Source: Deltaproteobacteria bacterium HGW-Deltaproteobacteria-12 (GTDB lineage Bacteria; Desulfobacterota; Syntrophia; Syntrophales; Smithellaceae). Taken from it: a DNA stretch of 64,000 nt. Below, piece after piece: positions 34,102 to 41,698 of the stretch (positions are counted from its first letter, which is position 1; each line of letters opens with the position of its first letter). A program made the position numbers and the translations under genes. The notes below the pieces were generated by a model. That model did not search any database. It saw only the letters and a list, made by a program, of their open reading frames with translations, and was not told the origin of the DNA. The DNA is taken from the NCBI GenBank assembly GCA_002840565.1, contig PHBK01000004.1, positions 1 through 64,000 of the forward strand, in the 5' to 3' direction.

Positions 34102-35736
34102 TCAGCCGCCTTCGGTTTTCTGCCGCAATATTCTTCTTAAAAGTTTGCCGGCCGGATCACGCGGGATATCTTCCTGCAGGATGATGGTTTTGGGAACACG
34201 GTAATCGGGCATATTATCCCGGCAATATTGGAGGAATTCTTCTTTGTCACCGGTAAGGCCTTCTTTTAAGGAAACTACTCCAATGATAACCTCCCCTTTG
34301 TTCCGATCGGGTCTGCCGATGACCGCCGCATCCTTAACCTTCGGGTGCGTCTTGAGGATTGCTTCGATCTGGCCGGGGTAGACATTGAAGCCATTGGAAA
34401 TAATCAGATCATCTTTCCTGTCTACCAGATAGAAATAGCCTTCTTGGTCCATTCGGGCCATATCACCTGTATAAAGCCATCCATCGCGTAAAACCGCTTT
34501 GGTCAACTCTGCGTTATTCCAGTATCCCCGCATTATTTGAGGCCCCCGCACGACAAGTTCTCCCACCTCGTCGACAAGGCATTCCCGTAGTCCGGTTTCC
34601 ATGTCCATGATTCGGACCTGAGTATCAGGCAGCGGCAACCCGATAGATCCCTCCGGTCCGCCGGCAGGATAAGGGGTCATGTGTGTAGCCGAAGAAGCTT
34701 CGGAAAGTCCGTATGCCTCCATCAGCCTTCTTCCGGTTATTGCCTCAAACTTTTCATGGACAGCCGGCGTCAACGGCGCCCCTCCGCTGACGGCAATTTC
34801 AATAGAGGCGAGCTGGTTGCGGGCAGTTTCGGGAGGAAGGGACAAAATGGCGTTCCACAGGCTCGGTACCGCAGGGAATGATATCGGTTTGTAGGTATCC
34901 ATCATTTTTACCAAGCCAAGTATGTCCAGGAGATCTATCCTGGGGAGAAGTACCATCCTGTATCCTTTGAGTACGGAAATCAGGAGGCAGGAAGACATTC
35001 CGAAAACATGAAAAAAAGGTATTATGCACATGACCGCCGCATTGCCGGCGCCTTTCCTTCCCAGCCAGGTGTTTGATTGGTACACGCTCGCCACGACATT
35101 GGCATGGGTCAGAGTTGCGGCTTTGGGTGTCCCGGTCGAGCCGCTTGTAAACTGAAGAACAGCGACATCTTCCGGAGAAACCGGAACAACCGGCTCTGCC
35201 GCGTCGGGCGTCGCCGCAAGCAATTCCGCAAAGATCTCGGGTAAAGCTGATCCTTCTTCAATGGACATTTTTTTTTCCAGTCCGAATACCGAGTGGAGGA
35301 TAACCGTCTTAACATCAGTATTTTTTATCACCCGGTAAACATTTGGTGCAAAGATATCCAGTGTTACTAATGCCTTGGCGCCGGAGTCAATTAAACAACG
35401 CAGCAGCTCCTCTCCCTGCAGTCCTACGCTTATATTGACTACTATTGCTCCAATCTTCAAGACGGCGAAGAAACTGATGACATAAGTGGGGGAGTTTACA
35501 AGAATTAAGGCAACCCGGTCTCCTTTTTCTATTCCCCGTTTTTGCAGAACTAAAGCTAATTTATTTACCTTCTCATTGAGCTCCCGGTAGGAAGTGTCGG
35601 TTTCATTGAAGGACATGGCGACATAATCCGGGTATGCGGCGGCAGTATCCAGAAGAAAACGATGAACAGGAATTTCCGGATACCTGATGGAATGAGGAAT
35701 GTCTTTTGGGTAATGCTTGAGCCAGGGGTAGTTCAT
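34102..35736 (-). CDS. AMP-forming acyl-CoA ligase (FadD-like)
   Basis: A 544-aa member of the ANL superfamily. Motifs in order: LQFTSGSTGTPKAATLTHANV (P-loop A3), YGLSEASSATHM (A5), GWLYTGDMARMDQEGYFYLVDRKDDLI (A7-A8), NVYPGQIEAIL and a C-terminal PRDPAGKLLRRIL with the adenylation Lys. It activates a carboxylic acid with ATP and CoA; long- or medium-chain fatty acid or an aromatic acid are possible and cannot be separated by sight. In a syntroph it would feed beta-oxidation or benzoate-type routes (inference). Single gene; the next gap upstream (35737-35942) holds a GGGGACAGGTAC stretch reminiscent of REP-element ends. Confidence 0.88.
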   Translation of the reverse strand: MNYPWLKHYPKDIPHSIRYPEIPVHRFLLDTAAAYPDYVAMSFNETDTSYRELNEKVNKLALVLQKRGIEKGDRVALILVNSPTYVISFFAVLKIGAIVVNISVGLQGEELLRCLIDSGAKALVTLDIFAPNVYRVIKNTDVKTVILHSVFGLEKKMSIEEGSALPEIFAELLAATPDAAEPVVPVSPEDVAVLQFTSGSTGTPKAATLTHANVVASVYQSNTWLGRKGAGNAAVMCIIPFFHVFGMSSCLLISVLKGYRMVLLPRIDLLDILGLVKMMDTYKPISFPAVPSLWNAILSLPPETARNQLASIEIAVSGGAPLTPAVHEKFEAITGRRLMEAYGLSEASSATHMTPYPAGGPEGSIGLPLPDTQVRIMDMETGLRECLVDEVGELVVRGPQIMRGYWNNAELTKAVLRDGWLYTGDMARMDQEGYFYLVDRKDDLIISNGFNVYPGQIEAILKTHPKVKDAAVIGRPDRNKGEVIIGVVSLKEGLTGDKEEFLQYCRDNMPDYRVPKTIILQEDIPRDPAGKLLRRILRQKTEGG

Positions 35737-35942
35737 ATTATAATAACCTCCTCATTATTTAATACTAAAATATTGTTTAAAAGGGGACAGGTACAATATA
35801 AAGTAAAAATTTTCTGGATTCTGTGTCTCGCTTCGTTTGCACGGAATGATAAGAAAGGTAATACGACACAGTCTCTGCGCCGGGGAACGCCAAGGGGTTT
35901 GGCGAATTCACAACACAGGCAAAATTAAATCAATCCCAGTAA

Positions 35943-36281
35943 CTAATTACCAGCGTCATAAATGACTTCACCGGTTCGGGCATAATCGGATAATAAAGAT
36001 TTATCATCTGTCAGTTCATCCGTTGTCATAGTAACGATGTCGAGCGGAATCATGAACTTTTTGATAGTCATAACTTCTGCATCTTTTGTCAGTTTTGCCC
36101 GCTTAAAAATATTCTTATTTTTGAAATCATCAGAGATGACTATAATGTCGATATCACTGCCGTCGTTACTTTTGCCACTTACCTGAGATCCGAAAACAAT
36201 AATTTTTTGCACGTTTAAACCACTTTGCTCGAGGCTATCTTTCATGAAGGCAACAGCTTTTAAAGTTGATTTTTTAACCAT
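35943..36281 (-). CDS. MNT-type nucleotidyltransferase (antitoxin of HEPN/MNT pair)
   Basis: A 112-aa minimal nucleotidyltransferase with the motif GSQVSGKSNDGSDIDIIV, i.e. GS-x9-SDxD. These catalytic Ser/Asp residues are intact. MNT proteins of HEPN/MNT modules are antitoxins; several AMPylate the HEPN toxin. It overlaps the upstream HEPN gene by 22 bases, showing translational coupling. Last gene of the pair. Confidence 0.88.
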   Translation of the reverse strand: MVKKSTLKAVAFMKDSLEQSGLNVQKIIVFGSQVSGKSNDGSDIDIIVISDDFKNKNIFKRAKLTKDAEVMTIKKFMIPLDIVTMTTDELTDDKSLLSDYARTGEVIYDAGN

Positions 36282-36640
36282 TTCAAAACCTCTTTACTGC
36301 TACTGACAATTTCTGAAGTATTCTTTTTTGTATAATCGCTTTTCATTCTGGTTAAATCATCGGGGTAGCGTGTCGGAATGCTCACCCTGTTGAGCTCAAA
36401 TATGGCATCATATAATTTTTCTGAGGGACTCAAACCAACTTTTTCCACCAGATAAATCAAGTTGTGAACTTTGGGGGGCACTTCGTTTAGTCTGAATTGA
36501 TAAAGGCCCTTAAGAGCTTTCTCAATAGTGAGATGGCACATAAACACGGCGTATATGAAACGCCTATTCTCCAGCATTATTTCTGCCGTCTTTAAATCAT
36601 AAGCTGCCTGTTTGAACCATTCTTCCGGTATTTTGGTCAT
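36260..36640 (-). CDS. HEPN-domain protein (toxin of HEPN/MNT pair)
   Basis: A 126-aa HEPN protein: EEWFKQAAYDLKTAEIMLENRRFIYAVFMCHLTIEKALKG-like four-helix start and EVPPKVHNLIYLVEKVG in the second half. HEPN toxins are RNases with an Rx4-6H motif; this copy is of the PF05168 type in which that motif is not clearly seen, so RNase activity is uncertain. It overlaps the MNT gene. The pair is a probable toxin-antitoxin or defence-related module in an accessory region. Confidence 0.85.
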   Translation of the reverse strand: MTKIPEEWFKQAAYDLKTAEIMLENRRFIYAVFMCHLTIEKALKGLYQFRLNEVPPKVHNLIYLVEKVGLSPSEKLYDAIFELNRVSIPTRYPDDLTRMKSDYTKKNTSEIVSSSKEVLKWLKNQL

Positions 36641-36786
36641 AAATTGTTTATTCCTAGAAGGAGTCGATTAAATATACTCGTAATTTGCTTTATTGCAATT
36701 CTTTTTTGGGCAAATTCGTAGGAAGAAAGGGACAGTAGTGAACACCTATCTATTATTTGATTTTGGATTCTCAATATTTATTTCCG

Positions 36787-37632
36787 TCAATAAACTTTAT
36801 GGTCAAGTGTAACTGCCAGACAGGGATTTGTTTCTTTGATCATGATAAAATTAATCTGCCGGCCGGTAAGGCCGCCGGAGCCGCGGTGCGAGAAAAAGAT
36901 ATTCTGATGGCACATCGTGCAGTAACCGGATAATCCGATATTTTGTTCCGGAATGCCGCAATCCAGCAATTGCCTGCGGTTGGCTTCGGGTAAGTCGACC
37001 ATCCATTTTTTTTTTGTTGTTTTCGGAAACAAAAAGTCTTCTTTGCCTTTTAGTTCGGCAAAGGCTTCAGCCGCAGCGGAATCAACTTCATAACAGCATT
37101 TGCCTATGGATGGTCCGATAGCCGCCAGAATATGCTGCGGCATTGAGCCATACTGCTTTTGCATTAACCGGATGACTTTGGCGCTGATGCCTGAGGCGGT
37201 GCCCCGCCAGCCGGCGTGCACCGCCGCGATGACTTTCCGCACTTTATCGACGATAAATACCGGCGCACAGTCGGCGGTTTTAATGCAAATAGCCAGACCG
37301 GGCCGATTGGTGATAGTGGCATCATAATCGAGATCGGCCCGCGAGGAAAAATAACTGCCCTGCTGCTTGATGACAATAATATCAGCGCCGTGGACCTGAT
37401 TGAGGACCAGGAACTGCTCCAAAGAAATGGCAAATGCGTCCGCCAGTGTTTCCCAGTTCTGCAATACCCGGAATTCCTCATCACCTTCACGGAAACTCAT
37501 GTTGAGGCTTTTGTAATCGCTCCGGGAAGCACCGCCCTGTCGTGTGCAAAAAGCATGAGTGAGAAAGTTGCATTCTGCAAAAACCGGAGCCTGAAGATAA
37601 GGGATGGAATTCTTTTTAGCAAAAGTGAACAT
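36787..37632 (-). CDS. YfiH/LACC1-family purine nucleoside phosphorylase
   Basis: A 281-aa protein of the family once called multicopper polyphenol oxidase/laccase and now known as a purine nucleoside phosphorylase/deaminase. Blocks seen are THAFCTRQGGAS, LVLNQVHGADI-like QVHGADI, IKTADCAPVFIVD, AAVHAGWRGTASG, AAIGPSIGKCCYEV and LSGYCTMCHQNIFFSHRG. The metal-site His and Cys residues are present. The ATG at 37632 is 5 bases after the rluD stop, so both are cotranscribed, a common arrangement in bacteria. Longer start at 37668 overlaps rluD. Confidence 0.92.
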   Translation of the reverse strand: MFTFAKKNSIPYLQAPVFAECNFLTHAFCTRQGGASRSDYKSLNMSFREGDEEFRVLQNWETLADAFAISLEQFLVLNQVHGADIIVIKQQGSYFSSRADLDYDATITNRPGLAICIKTADCAPVFIVDKVRKVIAAVHAGWRGTASGISAKVIRLMQKQYGSMPQHILAAIGPSIGKCCYEVDSAAAEAFAELKGKEDFLFPKTTKKKWMVDLPEANRRQLLDCGIPEQNIGLSGYCTMCHQNIFFSHRGSGGLTGRQINFIMIKETNPCLAVTLDHKVY

Positions 37633-37637
37633 ATATC

Positions 37638-38591
37638 TTATTTTCCAATGCGTCTCAGGTGTGCGCAAAGATTATTCATATCTTCCGGCATTTCCGCCGT
37701 GAAAACAATTCTATTATGAGTGGAGGGGTGCAAAAAGGAGAGTTTCGCGGCATGCAGTGCCTGTCTGTCCTGCGCCTTGATCTGCGCCTTTAAGGTTGAA
37801 TCCGAAACAGTGCGGATTTTAGCAGCATTGCCGTAAACAGTATCGCCGATAACCGGATAGCCCCGGTCGGATAGATGTACACGGATTTGATGCGTCCGGC
37901 CGGTCATAATTTCGACATCCAGCAGCGTCGCCAGACCATAGCGTTCTCTTACTTTCCATAAGGTGACTGCATCTCTTCCCCGCTTGCTTCTGGTGGACAT
38001 TTTTTTGCGATCCCCCGGATGTCTTCCCACCGCCAGGATTATTTCGCCGGAATTGCCTTTGACATCTCCCCAGACTACCGCCTGGTAAGTTTTGTGCACG
38101 TCGTGACGGACAAATTGATCTGTCAGGCTGCGATGGGCTTCGTCAGTTTTGGCCGCCACTATCAACCCGGATGTGCCTTTATCCAGACGATGAACAATCC
38201 CCGGACGCAGAACGCCGCCGATCCCGGACAAATCATGACAATGAAAAAGCAAAGCATTAACCAGCGTCCGATCGTAATTGCCCGGCGCCGGATGCACAAC
38301 CATTCCCGCTGCTTTGTTCACGACGATAATTGCCGCATCTTCGTAGACTATATTGAGAGGAATCTCCTGCGGAATGGCTGCGGCCTCCTGTGCAGATCTT
38401 ATAGTCAGCCGGATGATGTCGCCTTCCTGCAAGCGTTGGGCAGGCTTTGACGGGAGGCTGTTGACCAGGACATCTCCCTCTTCAATCATGCGCTTTACCC
38501 GGGAACGCGACAAAGACGGATCGTTTTGCGGCAGAAAAATATCAAGCCGCTGGCCAGTTTGATTTTCCTTTATTTTTATTTCCGGGGACAT
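37638..38591 (-). CDS. rluD: 23S rRNA pseudouridine synthase, RluD type
   Basis: A 317-aa RluA/RluD-family enzyme: an N-terminal S4 RNA-binding domain (SRSRVKRMIEEGDVLVN), then the catalytic block VHRLDKGTSGLIVAAKT with the essential Asp, and the C-terminal MTGRTHQIRVHLSDRGYPVIGD. It makes pseudouridines in helix 69 of 23S rRNA in E. coli. The start codon and preceding AGGTG come from the terminal repeat of the adjacent REP-type element (38584-38603), so the element forms the 5' end of the gene. It heads a pair with the YfiH-family gene. Confidence 0.94.
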   Translation of the reverse strand: MSPEIKIKENQTGQRLDIFLPQNDPSLSRSRVKRMIEEGDVLVNSLPSKPAQRLQEGDIIRLTIRSAQEAAAIPQEIPLNIVYEDAAIIVVNKAAGMVVHPAPGNYDRTLVNALLFHCHDLSGIGGVLRPGIVHRLDKGTSGLIVAAKTDEAHRSLTDQFVRHDVHKTYQAVVWGDVKGNSGEIILAVGRHPGDRKKMSTRSKRGRDAVTLWKVRERYGLATLLDVEIMTGRTHQIRVHLSDRGYPVIGDTVYGNAAKIRTVSDSTLKAQIKAQDRQALHAAKLSFLHPSTHNRIVFTAEMPEDMNNLCAHLRRIGK

Positions 38592-39321
38592 AACACCTAT
38601 TTCAGCTTTGTTTTTTCTTTCTTCCAGCTTTTGCCTGTCGCAGTACCCGCCCTGTCCGATTTTCCATGGCTATTGTAAAATCGTTATCTCCTGCCGGGCG
38701 GCCCGTTCTTGTTGCTTTTCTGATTGTATTAAAAATATCATTTTCTTCCTCGCCAAGATAAATCCGCCAATCATTGACAAGTCCATATAAACTTCTGTCT
38801 TTAACAAGGACATCATCTTCGATATTACCAACGTGATAAGCAGCACTTGACCACGGATACTCCCAAGCATGCTTAACAATACCTGCAGCAACAGGATTAT
38901 TCTCAACATACCGAACAGCAGCCAGTAGATGACGCTCGTCGAGAACACATGAACCGAATCGTCCCTGAAATAAATAGCCGCGCACCCCTTCCTGGAAGTT
39001 CTTCATGCGAGTGTATCGTTTATGCGCTTCTCCAAATCCCCTGGCCAATGAAGATTCAGTGTGCGGCAACGCAACAAAGTGAACATGATTAGTCATCAGA
39101 CACCAGGCAAGAATATCAATTTCGCAGCGCTGAGTTTCTTCTTTGATAAACTGCAAATAGGTGTTTCTGTCGCTATCGTTTTTAAAAATATCCATAGAAC
39201 GTACACCACGTTGCGTGATGTGATGAGGATATTCGACAGCTACTATACGAGATATGCGCGCCATGGGAAGAGATTAGAACATTATACTATCTTTTTCAAG
39301 AGAAATAGGTGTTATGTCCCC
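38584..39321. mobile_element. REP-associated transposase element with 20-bp inverted ends
   Basis: The left end GGGGACATAACACCTATTTC (38584-38603) is repeated exactly in reverse at 39302-39321; one mismatch further out the match continues to 24 bases. The single internal gene is a Y1-type transposase (38602-39264). The whole unit is about 740 bases. The inner end of the left arm overlaps the transposase stop, and the left arm also overlaps the rluD start. Confidence 0.85.
38602..39264 (-). CDS. REP-associated tyrosine transposase (RAYT, Y1/IS200-like)
   Basis: A 220-aa RAYT/Y1_Tnp protein: YPHHITQRG near the start, the HUH metal motif as TNHVHFVAL, RGYLFQGRFGSCVLDERHLLAAVRYVENNPVAAGIV (catalytic Tyr within AVRYVENNPV), then WSSAAYH. 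The family nicks single-stranded DNA at hairpin (REP) sequences. The reading frame is intact, so the element may be active or domesticated. Located between terminal inverted repeats. Confidence 0.93.
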   Translation of the reverse strand: MARISRIVAVEYPHHITQRGVRSMDIFKNDSDRNTYLQFIKEETQRCEIDILAWCLMTNHVHFVALPHTESSLARGFGEAHKRYTRMKNFQEGVRGYLFQGRFGSCVLDERHLLAAVRYVENNPVAAGIVKHAWEYPWSSAAYHVGNIEDDVLVKDRSLYGLVNDWRIYLGEEENDIFNTIRKATRTGRPAGDNDFTIAMENRTGRVLRQAKAGRKKKQS

Positions 39322-39487
39322 CGAATTCCCTTACTTTATCATACATATGTATTATTTAAAATACAACTAATATTTAAATCTTTTGCCACTTGTTCATTCC
39401 CTTCTAAAAACGTCTTCAAGAACTCTTTCTAGAACAAAAGTTACCTTCTTTTATATGAATAAACTAAATAAGATAAAGAAAAAAAAT
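39265..39487. other. AT-rich stretch after the transposase element
   Basis: After the right inverted arm (to 39321) the base composition becomes strongly AT-rich up to the PEP-CTERM stop at 39488. No gene seen. It belongs by composition to the foreign-looking block that continues to about 40075. Confidence 0.5.
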
Positions 39488-40540
39488 TTATTTTTCGTAT
39501 CTTCTTGCTACTGCTAAACTTGCAAGCCCTAATGCAAGCAAGAATGCTGATGCTGGCTCAGGCACTGGAGTAGGCCCATTTGCTATTGGAAGAGGTGCTG
39601 CGAGATATCCGTCAATGTATGAACCTGAATCATATATCCTTATAGGAATTGATCCTGTAAGTGCCATGCTTCCAATTCCATCAGGAACTGAAACTCCGTT
39701 TTGAGGAGCGTAGCCAATTGAAGCGTTCCAAGGAGGTCCTCTGATATTTTCAAGAAGAGCTGTTGAATTAAATTGATAATTTGTTGAACCATTAAGATTA
39801 GATGTTAAGTTTTTGGTCCAATCCATTGGTATCACTGCATTTCCTCCGAAGTTAACGTTTTCAAGTTTGACTTGGTTTCCATAAAAACCTGAATCATTTG
39901 TAGGTCCTGTGTAATTAATCTGAAACTGTGCGCCTGAATCATTATATTCTCCGCTAACAAGGAAATTTCCTATTGTTGTTGGAGTTATTGGTAAAGCTTC
40001 TGCTCTTTGAACAGGTGATGCTGCAATGATTGCTGCGAGTGTTCCTGCTGCAATTCCTACTTTTGCGCTTACGGAAAGATTATGGAAAAGGACCTGGAGG
40101 GACGAAAACAAGCCCGGACGGCTGGGTGTTTTGGTTGCGGTTGTAGCGAAGGGAAGGGTATGGCTGCTCCGGGGTGGGCCGCGGGATGGGGATTGCCCTG
40201 GGGAGCATGAGGCCAATGAGGTCAACGGAAATCCGGCAATACTGAAATATCCGCCTGCCGGCATCCAGAGTTCATTGAGATAACGCTCGATCCCCCGGAT
40301 CATGCGGATTAGACCGTCTACAACCTGCATAGGCAAATGACCGATCTGCTTATACAACACCTGCTGCAATGTGCTGCGCAGCTCGTTGATGATGATTTTC
40401 TTTTCCAGGTTAGAACAAGCGTATATCTGCGCCTGTCTTTTCGCATGCAGTTCAATTTTCGACGGCTTCCACTGCTTTCCCCAACTTTTCATTTGCGTGG
40501 ACAACGCACTCTGCCAACTGTCACCACCACCACCCGGCAT
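39488..40540 (-). CDS. PEP-CTERM protein fused to unrelated N-terminal segment
   Basis: A 350-aa ORF of two unlike halves. Residues 1-about 112 (KIELHAKRQAQIYACSNLEKK, VVDGLIRMIRGIERYLNEL) are helical and use codons like the neighbours; a Ser/Pro/Thr-rich run follows to about 150. From about residue 155 a signal-peptide-like stretch (VGIAAGTLAAIIAASPVQRAEA) starts a secreted protein ending in a PEP-CTERM sorting tail: VPEPASAFLLALGLASLAVARR. This half uses almost only GGA, GCA, TCA and AGA codons. It has no start codon of its own near the signal peptide. Either a natural fusion, transferred DNA, or an assembly join. No exosortase is in the window. Confidence 0.6.
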   Translation of the reverse strand: MPGGGGDSWQSALSTQMKSWGKQWKPSKIELHAKRQAQIYACSNLEKKIIINELRSTLQQVLYKQIGHLPMQVVDGLIRMIRGIERYLNELWMPAGGYFSIAGFPLTSLASCSPGQSPSRGPPRSSHTLPFATTATKTPSRPGLFSSLQVLFHNLSVSAKVGIAAGTLAAIIAASPVQRAEALPITPTTIGNFLVSGEYNDSGAQFQINYTGPTNDSGFYGNQVKLENVNFGGNAVIPMDWTKNLTSNLNGSTNYQFNSTALLENIRGPPWNASIGYAPQNGVSVPDGIGSMALTGSIPIRIYDSGSYIDGYLAAPLPIANGPTPVPEPASAFLLALGLASLAVARRYEK

Positions 40541-40839
40541 ATGATACCTCCTGTTTTATATTATAAGTCCCAATAATCTGCAAAATATATGCCTGATATT
40601 GATATATCCACTGGAATTTATGGCACATACCCGGCTATACCGGAATGGATAAGAGCTTACGCCGATTAAAATATTTTTCCGGCATGATACTTGGATTGGT
40701 GTTTCCCCGGCTATCGGCAAAAAGTGTAAAGAAATCCGACAGTGGTTTAGAGAGCTTCCGAGGGCAAATCAATTAATTCGAAAAAAATTTTTCTCTTTCA
40801 AGCAATAATCGAGAATAGAGTATGAAAATGGGCGCTGTT

Positions 40840-41097
40840 TCATTTCCACAAATTTTTATCAATCTTTTCAAAATCGGCTGTCGTTTGCAAAAACTCTTTA
40901 CAGTCTTTATCGCTCCATGTCCCGGCGAGATGATCTAAATCATTATAGACTACAGTGCGTTTTTTCTTTTTGATGCCCAAATCTTCCTGAAGAAGTTTTA
41001 CTAATGCTGCATTGATGCTTGAACCTTCTTTTTTTGCCTTTTCCTTAAGGGCTTTTATTGTTAAGTCATCAAGCCCTCTAATTGTCATTGTCGTCAT
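40840..41097 (-). CDS. Ribbon-helix-helix antitoxin (FitA/VapB-like)
   Basis: An 85-aa protein: TMTIRGLDDLTIKALKEKAKKEGSSINAALVKLLQEDLG is a typical RHH fold of FitA-type antitoxins, followed by a C-terminal tail (LDHLAGTWSDKDCKEFLQ) that would wrap the PIN toxin. It starts 14 bases after the PIN gene with AAGGAG before the ATG. Antitoxin genes normally precede the toxin; here the order is reversed. Confidence 0.88.
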   Translation of the reverse strand: MTTMTIRGLDDLTIKALKEKAKKEGSSINAALVKLLQEDLGIKKKKRTVVYNDLDHLAGTWSDKDCKEFLQTTADFEKIDKNLWK

Positions 41098-41111
41098 ATT
41101 TGTCTCCTTTG

Positions 41112-41507
41112 CTATAGCGCTTTATGCAAAATAAGCCCGGGGATGTTGTCAAAATGTTCATCATAGCTGAAGAGCGCCAGCGCGTGCCGCATGGCCGAAG
41201 CTGCCACCCATAAATTGTTCGTCGGAATGGGTTTGCCCTTTTTCTTTACTTCCCAGTAAATCCTTGCATAAAACTCGGCAGTTTCTTCATCCAGCTGCAG
41301 CAGATTGACGCGTGGAGAATCCAGGAATTGTTCCAGTTCTTTTCTGTTTGTCGGTTCTTTTGTTCCACCCTTGAAACCGCTTAATAATTCGCCCAAAACG
41401 ACAATATTGATTCCGATGTATTCTGTTTGCTTAAAAGTATTTACGGCATCAGCATCGTTCTTTTTGAATGCGACATAAGCATTGGTATCAATTATAATTC
41501 TTTTCAT
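41112..41507 (-). CDS. PIN-domain toxin (VapC/FitB-like)
   Basis: A 131-aa PIN-domain RNase: the first acid in IIIDTNAYVAF, the second in VVLGELLSGF, and the C-terminal block PTNNLWVAASAMRHALALFSYDEHFD. In relatives the last block reads TND, so the third catalytic Asp is Asn here (codon AAT). The ATG at 41507 follows GGAAAG. Forms a toxin-antitoxin pair with the RHH gene downstream. The changed acid may lower or abolish RNase activity. Confidence 0.87.
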   Translation of the reverse strand: MKRIIIDTNAYVAFKKNDADAVNTFKQTEYIGINIVVLGELLSGFKGGTKEPTNRKELEQFLDSPRVNLLQLDEETAEFYARIYWEVKKKGKPIPTNNLWVAASAMRHALALFSYDEHFDNIPGLILHKAL

Positions 41508-41698
41508 CAGGTTTCTTTCCTTTGCATTTGACTGCATGTATGTAATTATAGCACATTGCAGTCATTATGTGGTAGCAAAAATTTTTTACGGATCCTCTTT
41601 AGGTTTGTTCCGGGTACATCCTCTTTGCCGCCTTGCTATGCGTTGATTCACTGAAATCAAATCTCCCCCAACCCCTGTTTGTAAAAGAGGGGAATGCT

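Noticed and set aside
35779..36757. GGGGACA-type sequences on both sides of the HEPN/MNT pair as mobile-element ends
   Set aside because: They are short, in direct rather than inverted order and only loosely like the transposase element's ends; chance similarity cannot be excluded.
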